In this document: piece by piece, positions 8,568 through 15,788 of the stretch | Position numbering within the stretch: position 1 is the stretch's first letter | Layout: every line of letters starts with the position of its first letter | Made by a program: the position numbers and the translations under genes | Notes under the pieces: model-generated | Database searches by the model: none | The model's input: the letters and a program-made list of their open reading frames with translations, nothing else | Told to the model about the DNA's origin: nothing | Origin: Bacteroidales bacterium | Lineage (GTDB): Bacteria > Bacteroidota > Bacteroidia > Bacteroidales > Bacteroidaceae | Length of the DNA stretch: 23,476 bases | Assembly: GCA_004557285.1 (NCBI GenBank) | Contig: SFEK01000013.1 | Location: 1-23,476, forward strand | Direction: 5' to 3'

Positions 8568-8613
8568 GCATGGAGTGTTAACGAGTTAACAAGTTAACAT
8601 TTCATGCTTTTTT
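8568..8613 (+). terminator. Intrinsic terminator of the hydrolase-SulP transcript, made from the GTTAAC repeat
   Basis: The left arm at 8568-8582 pairs along 15 positions with the right arm at 8593-8607, two of them G-U. The 10-base loop itself contains a further GTTAAC. Six Ts follow (8608-8613). It starts 20 bases after the SulP stop. Confidence 0.85.
8577..8602. repeat. GTTAAC block, copy 1
   Basis: Three GTTAAC palindromes repeat every 8 bases (8577, 8585, 8593) with spacers GA and AA, followed by ATTT. The same arrangement recurs at 8878-8904 and, inverted, at 15834-15860. Confidence 0.9.
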
Positions 8614-8877
8614 CGTCGGCACGGAGAGAAAAATTTGGTTCATCCGATATTTCGAGTGATCGTGGTGTCCATACACCATTTTTCAGCAAAAAAAGCCTTC
8701 AAAATCATTCCCTGTCTATTCTAAATCTAATACTCTATCTATTCTAAATAATACCTATTTTATAATATATATAATAACGCGCGCGATGCAGAAGTTTTTG
8801 CCCTCACTCTTCGGGAGATAAGCCAAAGAAGAACGGCATTTGCCCAAAACGGGGAAATAGCAATGAATATGGATGAA

Positions 8878-8904
8878 ATTAACGAGTTAACAAGTTAACA
8901 TTTT
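8878..8904. repeat. GTTAAC block, copy 2
   Basis: It is identical to copy 1 over 24 bases apart from the first base of the first unit (ATTAAC for GTTAAC), and is followed by ATTTT. Unlike copy 1 it is not flanked by complementary arms or a T tract, so it is not an obvious terminator. Repeat copy B starts 17 bases downstream. Confidence 0.9.
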
Positions 8905-8920
8905 CGGCATAAGTGCAGCA

Positions 8921-8980
8921 AGGCAGGTTCTATTGGTCGGCCAAACGAGACAACAGTTGCAAACGTGAAACCCACGGTGG
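8921..8980. repeat. Dispersed intergenic repeat, copy B (one end only)
   Basis: It shares AGG-AGGTTCTAT, AACGAGACAA, CAAA-GT and ACGGTGG with copy A (5676-5792) in the same order. The second inverted end (ATAGAAC) is absent. The small inner hairpin is kept with a paired change, GTA/TAC in copy A against GTG/CAC here. Confidence 0.55.
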
Positions 8981-8999
8981 TCGTGCAGAGCAGCCGAAC

Positions 9000-9042
9000 A
9001 AAAGTCAGAGCAGCCGGGGCAAGAAGCCCCAACCGCTCTGAC
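9000..9042 (-). terminator. Hairpin of the GTCAGAG family, probable distal kduID terminator
   Basis: Read on the minus strand, GTCAGAGC (9042-9035) pairs with GCTCTGAC (9011-9004). An inner GGGGC/GCCCC stem closes a 5-base loop, and TTTTGTT follows. The same design, with matching flanks, ends the ferritin gene at 11799-11845. Confidence 0.6.
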
Positions 9043-9059
9043 AACAAAAACCATTGTTA

Positions 9060-9084
9060 TAAAAAACACACTATTGGGGTGTGT
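9060..9084 (-). terminator. Intrinsic terminator of kduI-kduD
   Basis: On the minus strand ACACAC (9084-9079) pairs with GTGTGT (9071-9066) across a 7-base loop, followed by a T-rich tail at 9065-9060. It lies 24 bases past the kduD stop. The stem is short, so the second hairpin at 9000-9042 may act as backup. Confidence 0.6.
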
Positions 9085-9107
9085 AATCACCCACACATGA
9101 AATTTCG

Positions 9108-9911
9108 TTATTGAGGCTGCTTGCCGATGTAAGCCAAGATACCACCATCCACATAGAGCACATGGCCGTTGACAGCATCAGAAGCATGAGAGGCGAGGAA
9201 CACGGCAGGACCACCCAGTTCAGAGGGGTCAAGCCAGCGTCCGGCAGGAGTCTTGGCGCAGATGAAGCTGTCGAAAGGATGACGGCTGCCATCAGGCTGA
9301 CGCTCGCGCAGAGGAGCTGTCTGCGGAGTGGCGATATAGCCGGGGCCAATGCCGTTGCACTGGATGTTGTATTCGCCATACTCAGAGCAGATGTTGCGTG
9401 TGAGCATCTTCAGGCCTCCCTTGGCGGCAGCGTATGCAGACACGGTCTCACGACCCAGTTCGCTCATCATAGAGCAGATGTTGATGATCTTGCCCTCGCG
9501 GCGCTCCATCATTTCGGGGAGCACGGCAGAAGACACGATGAACGGACCCACGAGGTCGATGTCTATCACCTGCTGGAACTCCTCGCGCTTCATCTCGTGC
9601 ATGGGGATGCGCTTGATGATGCCGGCGTTGTTCACCAGGATATCAATCTGGCCCACCTCTTCGTGGATTTTCTCCACGAGAGCCTTCACGTCGTTCTCCT
9701 TGGTCACGTCGCACACATACCCCTTCACGTTTTCTATGCCAGCTTCCTTATAGTTGGCCAATCCACGCTCAAGGGCAGCCTCGTTGATGTCGTTGAAGAT
9801 GATGGTCTTGATGCCAGCGGCCACAAAAGCCTTGGCAATGTTGAAACCGATTCCGTAAGAAGCACCTGTAATCCAGGCGTTCTTTCCTTCCAATGAAAAA
9901 AGATTTGACAT
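9108..9911 (-). CDS. kduD: 2-dehydro-3-deoxy-D-gluconate 5-dehydrogenase / gluconate 5-dehydrogenase-type SDR
   Basis: This 267-residue classical short-chain dehydrogenase has the cofactor loop TGASYGIG at 15-22, NNAG at 94-97 and the catalytic residues Ser147, Tyr160 and Lys164 (YAAAK). An Asp at 41 after the second strand suggests NAD(H). In the KduI-KduD pathway it reduces 3-deoxy-D-glycero-2,5-hexodiulosonate to 2-keto-3-deoxygluconate. The sequence alone would also fit gluconate 5-dehydrogenase (IdnO-like), but a kduI gene 58 bases upstream on the same strand favours KduD. It is second in the operon and is followed by two hairpins that should end transcription. Confidence 0.9.
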   Translation of the reverse strand: MSNLFSLEGKNAWITGASYGIGFNIAKAFVAAGIKTIIFNDINEAALERGLANYKEAGIENVKGYVCDVTKENDVKALVEKIHEEVGQIDILVNNAGIIKRIPMHEMKREEFQQVIDIDLVGPFIVSSAVLPEMMERREGKIINICSMMSELGRETVSAYAAAKGGLKMLTRNICSEYGEYNIQCNGIGPGYIATPQTAPLRERQPDGSRHPFDSFICAKTPAGRWLDPSELGGPAVFLASHASDAVNGHVLYVDGGILAYIGKQPQ

Positions 9912-9969
9912 TTCTTTGATTTTTATAGTTTTACGTTATTGTTATCTGCCCGAAAAAGCCAGCTGAAGA

Positions 9970-10815
9970 TTATTTCAGGTCAGTAATCAGCGAGAAGTCC
10001 TGGTCGCCATAGTCGAGGTTTTCACCGCCCATACCCCAGATGAAGGTATAGTTGTGTGTGGCTGCCGCGCTGTGGATGCTCCATTCGGGAGAGAGCACGG
10101 CCTGGTCGCCCTTCATCCAGATGTGGCGTGTCTCGTCCACCTCGCCCATAAAGTGGCATACGGCCTGGTCGGCGGGCACCTCAAAATAGAAATAGGCCTC
10201 CATGCGGCGGCTGTGCACATGGGCAGGCATGGTGTTCCACACGCTGCCGGTGGCCAGTTCGGTCATGCCCATCTGCAGCTGGCATGTGGGCAGCACCTGG
10301 TTGACAATCATCTTGTTGATGTCGCGCTCGTTGCTCATCTCGAGCGAACCCATGTGAGCCACCACGGCATCGGCCTTGGTGATTTTCTTGCAGGGATATG
10401 CGGTGTGTGCGGTGGCGCTGTTGAAATAAAACTTGGCGGGACAGGCAGCGTCTTTGCTGGCAAATACCACATCACGGTCGCCACGACCGATATACAGAGC
10501 CTCCTTGAAACCGAGGGTGAATGTTTCGTCGCCCACTTTCACCACGCCTTCGCCCTGTCCCACGTTGAAGATGCCGATTTCGCGGCGTGTGGTGAAGTAT
10601 TCAGCCTTCAAGGGGTCGATGGCCTCCAGTATCAGTTCTTCGTTCACGGGCATGGCGCCACCCACTACCATACGGTCGTACATCGAATACACCATGTTCA
10701 CCTCGTCGGCGGCAAACACTTTTTCGATAAGGAAGTCACGACGTATTCTTTTGGTGTCATAGTTCTTGGCATCCTCTGGATGCGCAGCATAACGGATTTC
10801 GTAATTTGTTTTCAT
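9970..10815 (-). CDS. kduI: 5-dehydro-4-deoxy-D-glucuronate isomerase
   Basis: KduI isomerises 5-keto-4-deoxyuronate, made when unsaturated uronates from pectin or glycosaminoglycans open, into the substrate of KduD. From the ATG at 10815 the protein has 281 residues, the usual length. His199 and His201 (HVHSRRME), Glu206 and His248 occupy positions three residues beyond the E. coli zinc ligands His196, His198, Glu203 and His245, so the metal site is intact. An in-frame ATG at 10869 would add 18 Lys/Asn-rich residues with no counterpart in the family and is rejected as the start. It is first gene of the kduI-kduD operon. No polysaccharide lyase, KDG kinase or transporter lies next to it. Confidence 0.94.
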   Translation of the reverse strand: MKTNYEIRYAAHPEDAKNYDTKRIRRDFLIEKVFAADEVNMVYSMYDRMVVGGAMPVNEELILEAIDPLKAEYFTTRREIGIFNVGQGEGVVKVGDETFTLGFKEALYIGRGDRDVVFASKDAACPAKFYFNSATAHTAYPCKKITKADAVVAHMGSLEMSNERDINKMIVNQVLPTCQLQMGMTELATGSVWNTMPAHVHSRRMEAYFYFEVPADQAVCHFMGEVDETRHIWMKGDQAVLSPEWSIHSAAATHNYTFIWGMGGENLDYGDQDFSLITDLK

Positions 10816-10943
10816 TTTGTTGTTTCTATTCTTTAGTTTTGTTATGTCCAATAGTTTGCTTTTCGGCAAAAGTTATTATGCCATTTCATCGGTTGCCTTG
10901 CCTCTGCACCCATCATTTTCGGGCACAAAGCCGATAATCGTTG

Positions 10944-10976
10944 CAAAGATACAAAAAATTTTATACTCCATGCCAA
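10944..10976 (-). promoter_or_regulatory. kduID promoter
   Basis: The minus strand carries TATCTTTG at 10944-10951, an exact TAnnTTTG. Twenty-one bases further upstream is TTGG (10973-10976), a weak match to the -33 TTTG. Predicted start is near 10937. Confidence 0.6.
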
Positions 10977-11131
10977 GCCATTCTATGAATAATCATTAAA
11001 AAAGGCTTTTTAGGGCTTACAATGAACATTTTGCACAATCCCCCACAGCCAACTGTCCTTAATTTTGTTTGACAAACATCAATAAATGATAATTATCGGA
11101 AAAAAAGGCGCAGGGTTTCAGAAAAAACCAT

Positions 11132-11139
11132 TAATTTTG
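11132..11139 (+). promoter_or_regulatory. Candidate -7 box for the ferritin gene
   Basis: TAATTTTG matches TAnnTTTG exactly and lies 96 bases before the ferritin ATG. No TTTG sits at the expected -33 distance. A second identical TAATTTTG at 11060-11067 is an alternative; it also lacks a properly spaced -33 element. Confidence 0.45.
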
Positions 11140-11235
11140 TGGGTACATTAGCGTGATGACAGGCATCACTTCGGTGTAGCAACCAGGGGATGACGAAATC
11201 CGGATTCTGGAATAACACTTTAAAAACAAAATAGT

Positions 11236-11757
11236 ATGCTAAACAAGAAAGTTGAAGAAGCGCTCAATGCGCAAATCAATGCCGAGTTGTGGTCGGCTTA
11301 TTTGTATTTGTCAATGTCTGCCTATTGCCATTCAGCCGGACAGCCGGGCATGGCCAAATGGTATGAAGTACAGTTTGGCGAGGAGCAGGACCATGCCAAA
11401 ATCCTGTTCAACTACATCAATTCCCGTGGTGGCCGCGTCGTTCTGAAACCCATCGACGAAGTGCCCACAGAGTGGAACGGCATCCTTGATGTGTTTGAGA
11501 ACACGCTGAAGCACGAGCAGAAGGTGACCTCGCTCATCAACGACCTCTATGCCCTGACCCATACCGAGAACGATTTCGCCACACAGAGCATGCTCAAGTG
11601 GTTTATCGACGAGCAGGTGGAGGAAGAGGAGAACGCACAGGAAATCATTGACAAAATCAAGATGATCAAAGACAACGGCTACGGCATCTACATGCTCGAC
11701 AAGGAGCTGGGTGCCCGCACCTACACCCAGGCTTCTCCGCTGTCAAGCGGCAAATAA
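11236..11757 (+). CDS. ftnA: Ferritin (bacterial non-haem, FtnA type)
   Basis: Twenty-four such 173-residue subunits should form a hollow shell that oxidises Fe(II) and stores it as mineral. The ferroxidase residues fall at the same numbers as in E. coli FtnA: Glu17, Glu50 and His53 (GEEQDH), Glu94 (KHEQKV) and Gln127. The third-site candidates Glu49, Glu126, Glu129 and Glu130 are also present. It has no haem-binding Met of the bacterioferritin kind in the usual place, so ferritin is preferred. The ATG has an A-rich upstream region and no Shine-Dalgarno. The gene is a single-gene transcript with its own strong terminator. Confidence 0.96.
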   Translation: MLNKKVEEALNAQINAELWSAYLYLSMSAYCHSAGQPGMAKWYEVQFGEEQDHAKILFNYINSRGGRVVLKPIDEVPTEWNGILDVFENTLKHEQKVTSLINDLYALTHTENDFATQSMLKWFIDEQVEEEENAQEIIDKIKMIKDNGYGIYMLDKELGARTYTQASPLSSGK

Positions 11758-11798
11758 GCAGACGGGAACAAGATTTCCGGCGGAAGAACAGGCCTAAG

Positions 11799-11845
11799 TA
11801 GTCAGAGTGGTTGAAAAGCGCAACTGCTCTGACTATTTTGTTTTT
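11799..11845 (+). terminator. Strong intrinsic terminator of the ferritin gene
   Basis: A 15-pair stem (11799-11813 with 11821-11835, two G-U pairs) closes a 7-base loop and is followed by TTTTGTTTTT. The stem begins TAGTCAGAG. The same GTCAGAG/CTCTGAC frame appears in the minus-strand hairpin at 9000-9042. Confidence 0.92.
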
Positions 11846-11913
11846 CATCCCCCGCTGATTATCAACACGCTGATACTACTTGTGGACAACGGGGCAGAGA
11901 TTGGAGGACAAAT

Positions 11914-11945
11914 CTTGCACACATCAGAAAAAATGATTACTTTTG
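11914..11945 (+). promoter_or_regulatory. Promoter of the DAACS symporter gene
   Basis: CTTG (11914-11917), 20 bases, then TACTTTTG (11938-11945), the latter an exact TAnnTTTG. The leader would be about 25 bases. Confidence 0.6.
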
Positions 11946-11976
11946 CAGGCAAAAACCGCAAAACATTGAAAACACC

Positions 11977-13137
11977 ATGAAAACCACACGCATCGGACTC
12001 TTGCCACGCATCGTCATCGCCATTATACTGGGTATTCTGGCGGGCAATTTCTTCCCTGACTTTCTCGTCAGGATTTTCGTCACCTTCAACGCCACATTCA
12101 GCCAGTTTCTGGGCTTTGTCATCCCCTTTGTCATCCTCGGATTGGTGACGGTGGCCATTGCCGACATCGGCAGGAGCGCAGGCAAAATGCTGCTCGCCAC
12201 CACTGCTATGGCCTATGGTGCCACACTGGCTGCGGGATTTCTGTCGTACTTCACCGGTGCGGCCCTCTTCCCATCGATGATAGAGCCCAATGCCGCACTC
12301 AGCACCACCCAACAGGCGCAAGCCCTGCAACCCTTTTTCACCATCACCATCCCTCCGCTCATGGGCGTGATGACCGCACTGGTGATGGCCTTCATGCTGG
12401 GCCTGGGCATGGCCTACAGCGACAGCACCACGCTCAAGGGGGCAGCCAAAGACTTTGAGGGCATCGTGTTCCGCACCATATCGGCCGTCATCCTGCCACT
12501 GCTGCCGATATACATCTTCGGCATATTCCTCGACATGACCTGCACCGGACAGGTGTTCGGCATCCTCACCGTGTTTATCAAGATCATCGGCGTGATCTTT
12601 GCGCTACACATCCTGCTCCTGGTGCTGCAATACACCGTGGCAGGCATCATCGCCCACAAAAACCCCTTCCGACTGCTCGGCAACATGCTGCCCGCCTATT
12701 TCACCGCTCTGGGCACCCAGTCGAGTGCTGCCACCATCCCCGTCACCATGGAGCAAACCAAGAAGAACGGTGTGCGACCGGGCATTGCAGGTTTTGTCAT
12801 CCCGCTGTGCGCCACCATCCACCTCTCGGGCAGCACGCTCAAGATTGTGGCCTGCGCCCTGGCATTGATGATCATGCAGGGGTTGCCCTACGACACGCTC
12901 ACCTTTGCGGGCTTCATCTGCATGCTGGGCGTGACAATGATTGCCGCACCGGGCGTGCCCGGCGGAGCCATCATGGCGGCACTGGGCATATTGCAGTCGA
13001 TATTGGGATTCAACGAAACCGACCAGGCGCTCATGATTGCCCTCTACATCGCCATGGACAGTTTCGGCACGGCCTGCAACGTGACGGGCGATGGAGCCAT
13101 CGCACTCATCATTGACAAGACGATGAAGGCGAAATGA
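11977..13137 (+). CDS. Dicarboxylate/amino acid:cation symporter (DAACS/SDF family)
   Basis: This 386-residue inner-membrane carrier is related to GltP, DctA and SstT, which import glutamate/aspartate, C4-dicarboxylates or serine/threonine with Na+ or H+. Hydrophobic segments run the whole length. The family's re-entrant loops are recognisable as the Ser-rich GTQSSAATIP near 247-256 and the helix MDSFGTACNVTGDGA near 361-375, where the NMDGT motif of glutamate transporters is replaced by MDSFGT. It is somewhat shorter than GltP (about 430), mainly at the N terminus. Its substrate cannot be fixed from sequence. It has its own promoter. No clear terminator follows before the promoter of the next gene. 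Confidence 0.9.
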   Translation: MKTTRIGLLPRIVIAIILGILAGNFFPDFLVRIFVTFNATFSQFLGFVIPFVILGLVTVAIADIGRSAGKMLLATTAMAYGATLAAGFLSYFTGAALFPSMIEPNAALSTTQQAQALQPFFTITIPPLMGVMTALVMAFMLGLGMAYSDSTTLKGAAKDFEGIVFRTISAVILPLLPIYIFGIFLDMTCTGQVFGILTVFIKIIGVIFALHILLLVLQYTVAGIIAHKNPFRLLGNMLPAYFTALGTQSSAATIPVTMEQTKKNGVRPGIAGFVIPLCATIHLSGSTLKIVACALALMIMQGLPYDTLTFAGFICMLGVTMIAAPGVPGGAIMAALGILQSILGFNETDQALMIALYIAMDSFGTACNVTGDGAIALIIDKTMKAK

Positions 13138-13168
13138 CTTTTCAAAGGACAAAAAACTCTCCATACAC

Positions 13169-13198
13169 TTTGCAGTTTCCATATTTTGTGTAAATTTG
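13169..13198 (+). promoter_or_regulatory. Promoter of the DUF3943 gene, which also fixes its start codon
   Basis: TTTG (13169-13172), 18 bases, TAAATTTG (13191-13198). The predicted start of transcription near 13205 lies downstream of the in-frame ATG at 13186, so translation must begin later, at the ATG at 13261. Confidence 0.75.
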
Positions 13199-13260
13199 CA
13201 TCGTCAAAGTCATCATGCTCATACGCACGACCAGACGACAATAACCAAAAGCTCAGGATT

Positions 13261-15786
13261 ATGGATAAAAGATTTACAACAAAAACGATGCTGCAAACCA
13301 CCGCCAAGGCATGGCGCACCGCCCTGCTTCTGCTGGCATTGCTCGCCGTCGAGAGCGGATATGCCATGGGCAACAGCAACGAGACTGCAATACACGACTC
13401 TACCGCACACCGCCACCAGTATCATGACCTGGCCCTGACCTCGGGCAAGGTCGTCGATGGCGACAAGAGTCTCTCATGGCTGAACATCGGCCTGCTGGGC
13501 GACACCGAATACCTGCGGGGATTGCAGGTCAACGCCCTGACCTCGTTCACCGGCCGGTCGATGTATGGCTTGCAGGTGGCAGGCATCAGCAACCTGGCCA
13601 ACAACATGCGTGGCGTGCAGCTTTCCATATTCAACAACGTGAGCCTTTCGCCCTTCAGAGGGGTGCAGTTGGCAGGCATCACCAACATTTCGCGCGGTGT
13701 GAAGAAGGGTATACAGCTGTCGGCCATGGCCAACATCAGCTCGTCATACATGAGGGGTCTGCAGATTGGTGCCTACAACTATGCCGACACACTCAACGGT
13801 TCGCAGATTGGCTTCCTGAACATCTGCACCAACCACCCCCGGGGCGTGCAGATAGGCATCGTGAACTACAGCCGCGACACCGTGGCCCACAAGATAGGTC
13901 TGGTGAATGTCAACCCCAAGACCAACGTTGACATCATGGTGTATGGAGGGTCGAGCACTAAATTCAATGCCGCCTTCCGCTTCAGAAACCGCAGCACCTA
14001 CAGCATCATCGGCTTCGGCACCCACTACATGGGGCTCGACGAAGACTTCTCGGGGGCGGTGTTCTATCGGCTGGGACAATATTTCAACATCGGCAGGAAA
14101 TGGTCGCTGAGCGCAGATGCGGGTTTCTTCCATGTCGAGACATTCCAGCACAACAGCTCCAACAAGCCCGAACGGCTCTACTCTCTGCAACTCAGGGCAA
14201 ACCTCGACTACCAGCTGAGCAAACATGCCGGACTGTTTGCCTCGGTGGGCTATGGCGACACCCGCTACTACAGCCACAACCGCAGATACCGCAACCGCAT
14301 GATTTTTGAAGCGGGCGTCACCTTGGGATATGACCGCAGCAAGATTGACAACACCGCACAGCAGCCGCTGCTGGATGATGAGGTGAGAGACAGTTCATCG
14401 GTATATGCCTTCAACAACCCTGCCAACCTCATCAAACGCCCGTGGAAGGCTGCCGCAGAAGCCTTTGGCATCAACGTGCTGGTGAACAGTTTCGACCGTT
14501 TCGTGCTGAACGAGGATTTTGCCAAGATCAGCATGCACAGCATCCACGAGAACATCAAGAACGGTTTTGTGTGGGACAACGACCAGTTTTCAACCAACCT
14601 TTTTGCGCACCCCTACCATGGCGGACTCTATTTCAACTCTGCCCGCAGCAACGGCATGAATTTCTGGGAGTCAACGCCCTATGCCCTGTGCGGAAGCCTG
14701 ATGTGGGAACTGGCGTGCGAAACAGAGCCGCCTGCCATCAACGACCTGATAGCCACCACCGTGGGCGGCATCTGCATAGGCGAGGTGACCCACCGTGTGT
14801 CATCGCTCGTGTATGACGACCGCGAAAGGGGTGCCAGCCGTTTCCTGCGCGAATTGGCGGGTGCGGTGCTCTGCCCCATCCGTGCCTTCAACCGCATCAT
14901 CAGCGGCGATGCCTGGAGGGTGCGCCACAGCCACTACAAATACCACGACTACGAACGTTTGCCCATCGACTTCAGCATCACCGTGGGCGACCGCTATCTG
15001 GCCGACGAGGGCGCCATGTTCCGCGGCGAGCACAACCCCTATATCGATCTGCTGCTCAACTATGGCGACGCCTTCGACAACACCAACGGCAAGCCCTACG
15101 ACTATTTCACGGCCAATGTCACCTTCGGACTCAGCGGCAACCAGCCGCTCATCAGCAGCGTACACCTGTTGGGACGACTGTGGAGCGCACCGGTGTATGA
15201 GGGCAAGGAGATGACTGCCGTGTTCGGCATCTTCCAGCACTTCAACTATTACGACTCCAAGGCGGTGAAAGACGGCACCTCAAGGGTGCCCTACCGCATA
15301 TCAGAGGCTGCAAGCATAGGACCGGGCATGATCTACAAATTCCCCAAGGTGGGTAATCTCGGCAGCCTGGAGCAGCGCATATTCTTCGACGGCATACTGC
15401 TCGGAGGTTCGCTGAGCGACTACTACAACATCATCGACCGCGACTACAACATGGGAAGCGGTTTCAGCACCAAGCTGCAGACGCTCTTTGAGTTTCCCAA
15501 ATTCGGCAAGGTGTCGCTGTTTGCCGACTTCTATGAAATCTTCACATGGAAAGGCTATGAGCAGAAAGACCTCGAAGCCACCAATCCGCTGTATCTCAAC
15601 GCACAGGGCGACAAGGGGCGCGCCGCGCTGCTGGTGATCAACCCCCGCATGCAGGTGTATCTGAAGCACAACTGGAGCCTGGACCTCAACGCTGCCTACT
15701 ATATGCGGAAGACACATTACAAATTCCACGACGACGTGCGCTCGGAAACCTATGAGGTGCGCATAGGATTGACACACACCATATAG
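13261..15786 (+). CDS. DUF3943 protein with N-terminal LbR-like repeats, probable outer-membrane or surface protein
   Basis: The protein has 841 residues from the ATG at 13261; the reading frame opens earlier, at 13186, but that ATG lies upstream of the predicted transcription start. A signal peptide follows the start (Lys/Arg-rich, then LLLLALLAVESGYAMG). Residues about 85-216 contain eight short repeats of the form G(L/V/I)Q(L/V/I)xxxxN spaced 14-16 residues, resembling left-handed beta-roll head repeats. Residues about 394-556 match the DUF3943 family, with WESTPYALCGSLMWE and a hydrophobic GAVLCPIRAFNR. The C-terminal third has alternating aromatic strands and ends in VRIGLTHTI, as beta-barrel proteins do. 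The function is unknown. It stands alone, convergent with korB. Confidence 0.85.
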   Translation: MDKRFTTKTMLQTTAKAWRTALLLLALLAVESGYAMGNSNETAIHDSTAHRHQYHDLALTSGKVVDGDKSLSWLNIGLLGDTEYLRGLQVNALTSFTGRSMYGLQVAGISNLANNMRGVQLSIFNNVSLSPFRGVQLAGITNISRGVKKGIQLSAMANISSSYMRGLQIGAYNYADTLNGSQIGFLNICTNHPRGVQIGIVNYSRDTVAHKIGLVNVNPKTNVDIMVYGGSSTKFNAAFRFRNRSTYSIIGFGTHYMGLDEDFSGAVFYRLGQYFNIGRKWSLSADAGFFHVETFQHNSSNKPERLYSLQLRANLDYQLSKHAGLFASVGYGDTRYYSHNRRYRNRMIFEAGVTLGYDRSKIDNTAQQPLLDDEVRDSSSVYAFNNPANLIKRPWKAAAEAFGINVLVNSFDRFVLNEDFAKISMHSIHENIKNGFVWDNDQFSTNLFAHPYHGGLYFNSARSNGMNFWESTPYALCGSLMWELACETEPPAINDLIATTVGGICIGEVTHRVSSLVYDDRERGASRFLRELAGAVLCPIRAFNRIISGDAWRVRHSHYKYHDYERLPIDFSITVGDRYLADEGAMFRGEHNPYIDLLLNYGDAFDNTNGKPYDYFTANVTFGLSGNQPLISSVHLLGRLWSAPVYEGKEMTAVFGIFQHFNYYDSKAVKDGTSRVPYRISEAASIGPGMIYKFPKVGNLGSLEQRIFFDGILLGGSLSDYYNIIDRDYNMGSGFSTKLQTLFEFPKFGKVSLFADFYEIFTWKGYEQKDLEATNPLYLNAQGDKGRAALLVINPRMQVYLKHNWSLDLNAAYYMRKTHYKFHDDVRSETYEVRIGLTHTI

Positions 15787-15788
15787 GC

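Larger units (their letters stand above)
8549..9107. other. 559-bp gene-free region rich in repeats and hairpins
   Basis: No credible coding frame was found on either strand. In order it holds the SulP terminator built on a GTTAAC repeat; an A/T-rich tract with two copies of TCTATTCTAAAT 23 bases apart, running into alternating (CG)4 (8715-8787); a second GTTAAC repeat (8878-8904); dispersed repeat copy B (8921-8980); a duplicated AGAGCAGCCG; and two minus-strand hairpins that probably end the kduID transcript. The stretch 8614-8714 shows nothing I can name. Confidence 0.7.
10816..11235. other. 420-bp divergent promoter region between kduI and the ferritin gene
   Basis: The region holds the kduI promoter on the minus strand (10944-10976) and one or two -7 boxes facing the ferritin gene (11060-11067 and 11132-11139). 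The kduI leader would be about 120 bases and the ferritin leader about 90 bases. I saw no convincing operator palindrome, terminator or additional gene. A 24-codon open stretch in the kduI leader (10842-10916, minus) is discussed as rejected. Confidence 0.6.

Noticed and set aside
8577..8904. CRISPR array suggested by repeated GTTAAC-containing units
   Set aside because: Copies are about 300 bp to 7 kb apart and the repeat inside each is an 8-bp period. There are no regular spacers and no cas genes.
8878..8914. An 11-codon frame (ATG at 8863) running into the second GTTAAC block
   Set aside because: It is too short, has no conserved feature, and stops inside the repeat.
10816..10869. N-terminal extension of KduI from the ATG at 10869
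   Set aside because: The ATG at 10815 gives the family length and puts all four zinc ligands at the expected spacing from the N terminus. The extra 18 residues are low-complexity Lys/Asn.
10842..10916. A 24-codon open stretch in the kduI leader (minus strand) that could be a leader peptide
   Set aside because: There is no run of regulatory codons, no attenuator-like pair of alternative hairpins and no start-site signal. Length and composition are compatible with chance.
13186..13260. N-terminal extension of the DUF3943 protein from the ATG at 13186
   Set aside because: The ATG overlaps the promoter and precedes the predicted transcription start. The extension would also displace the signal peptide from the N terminus.
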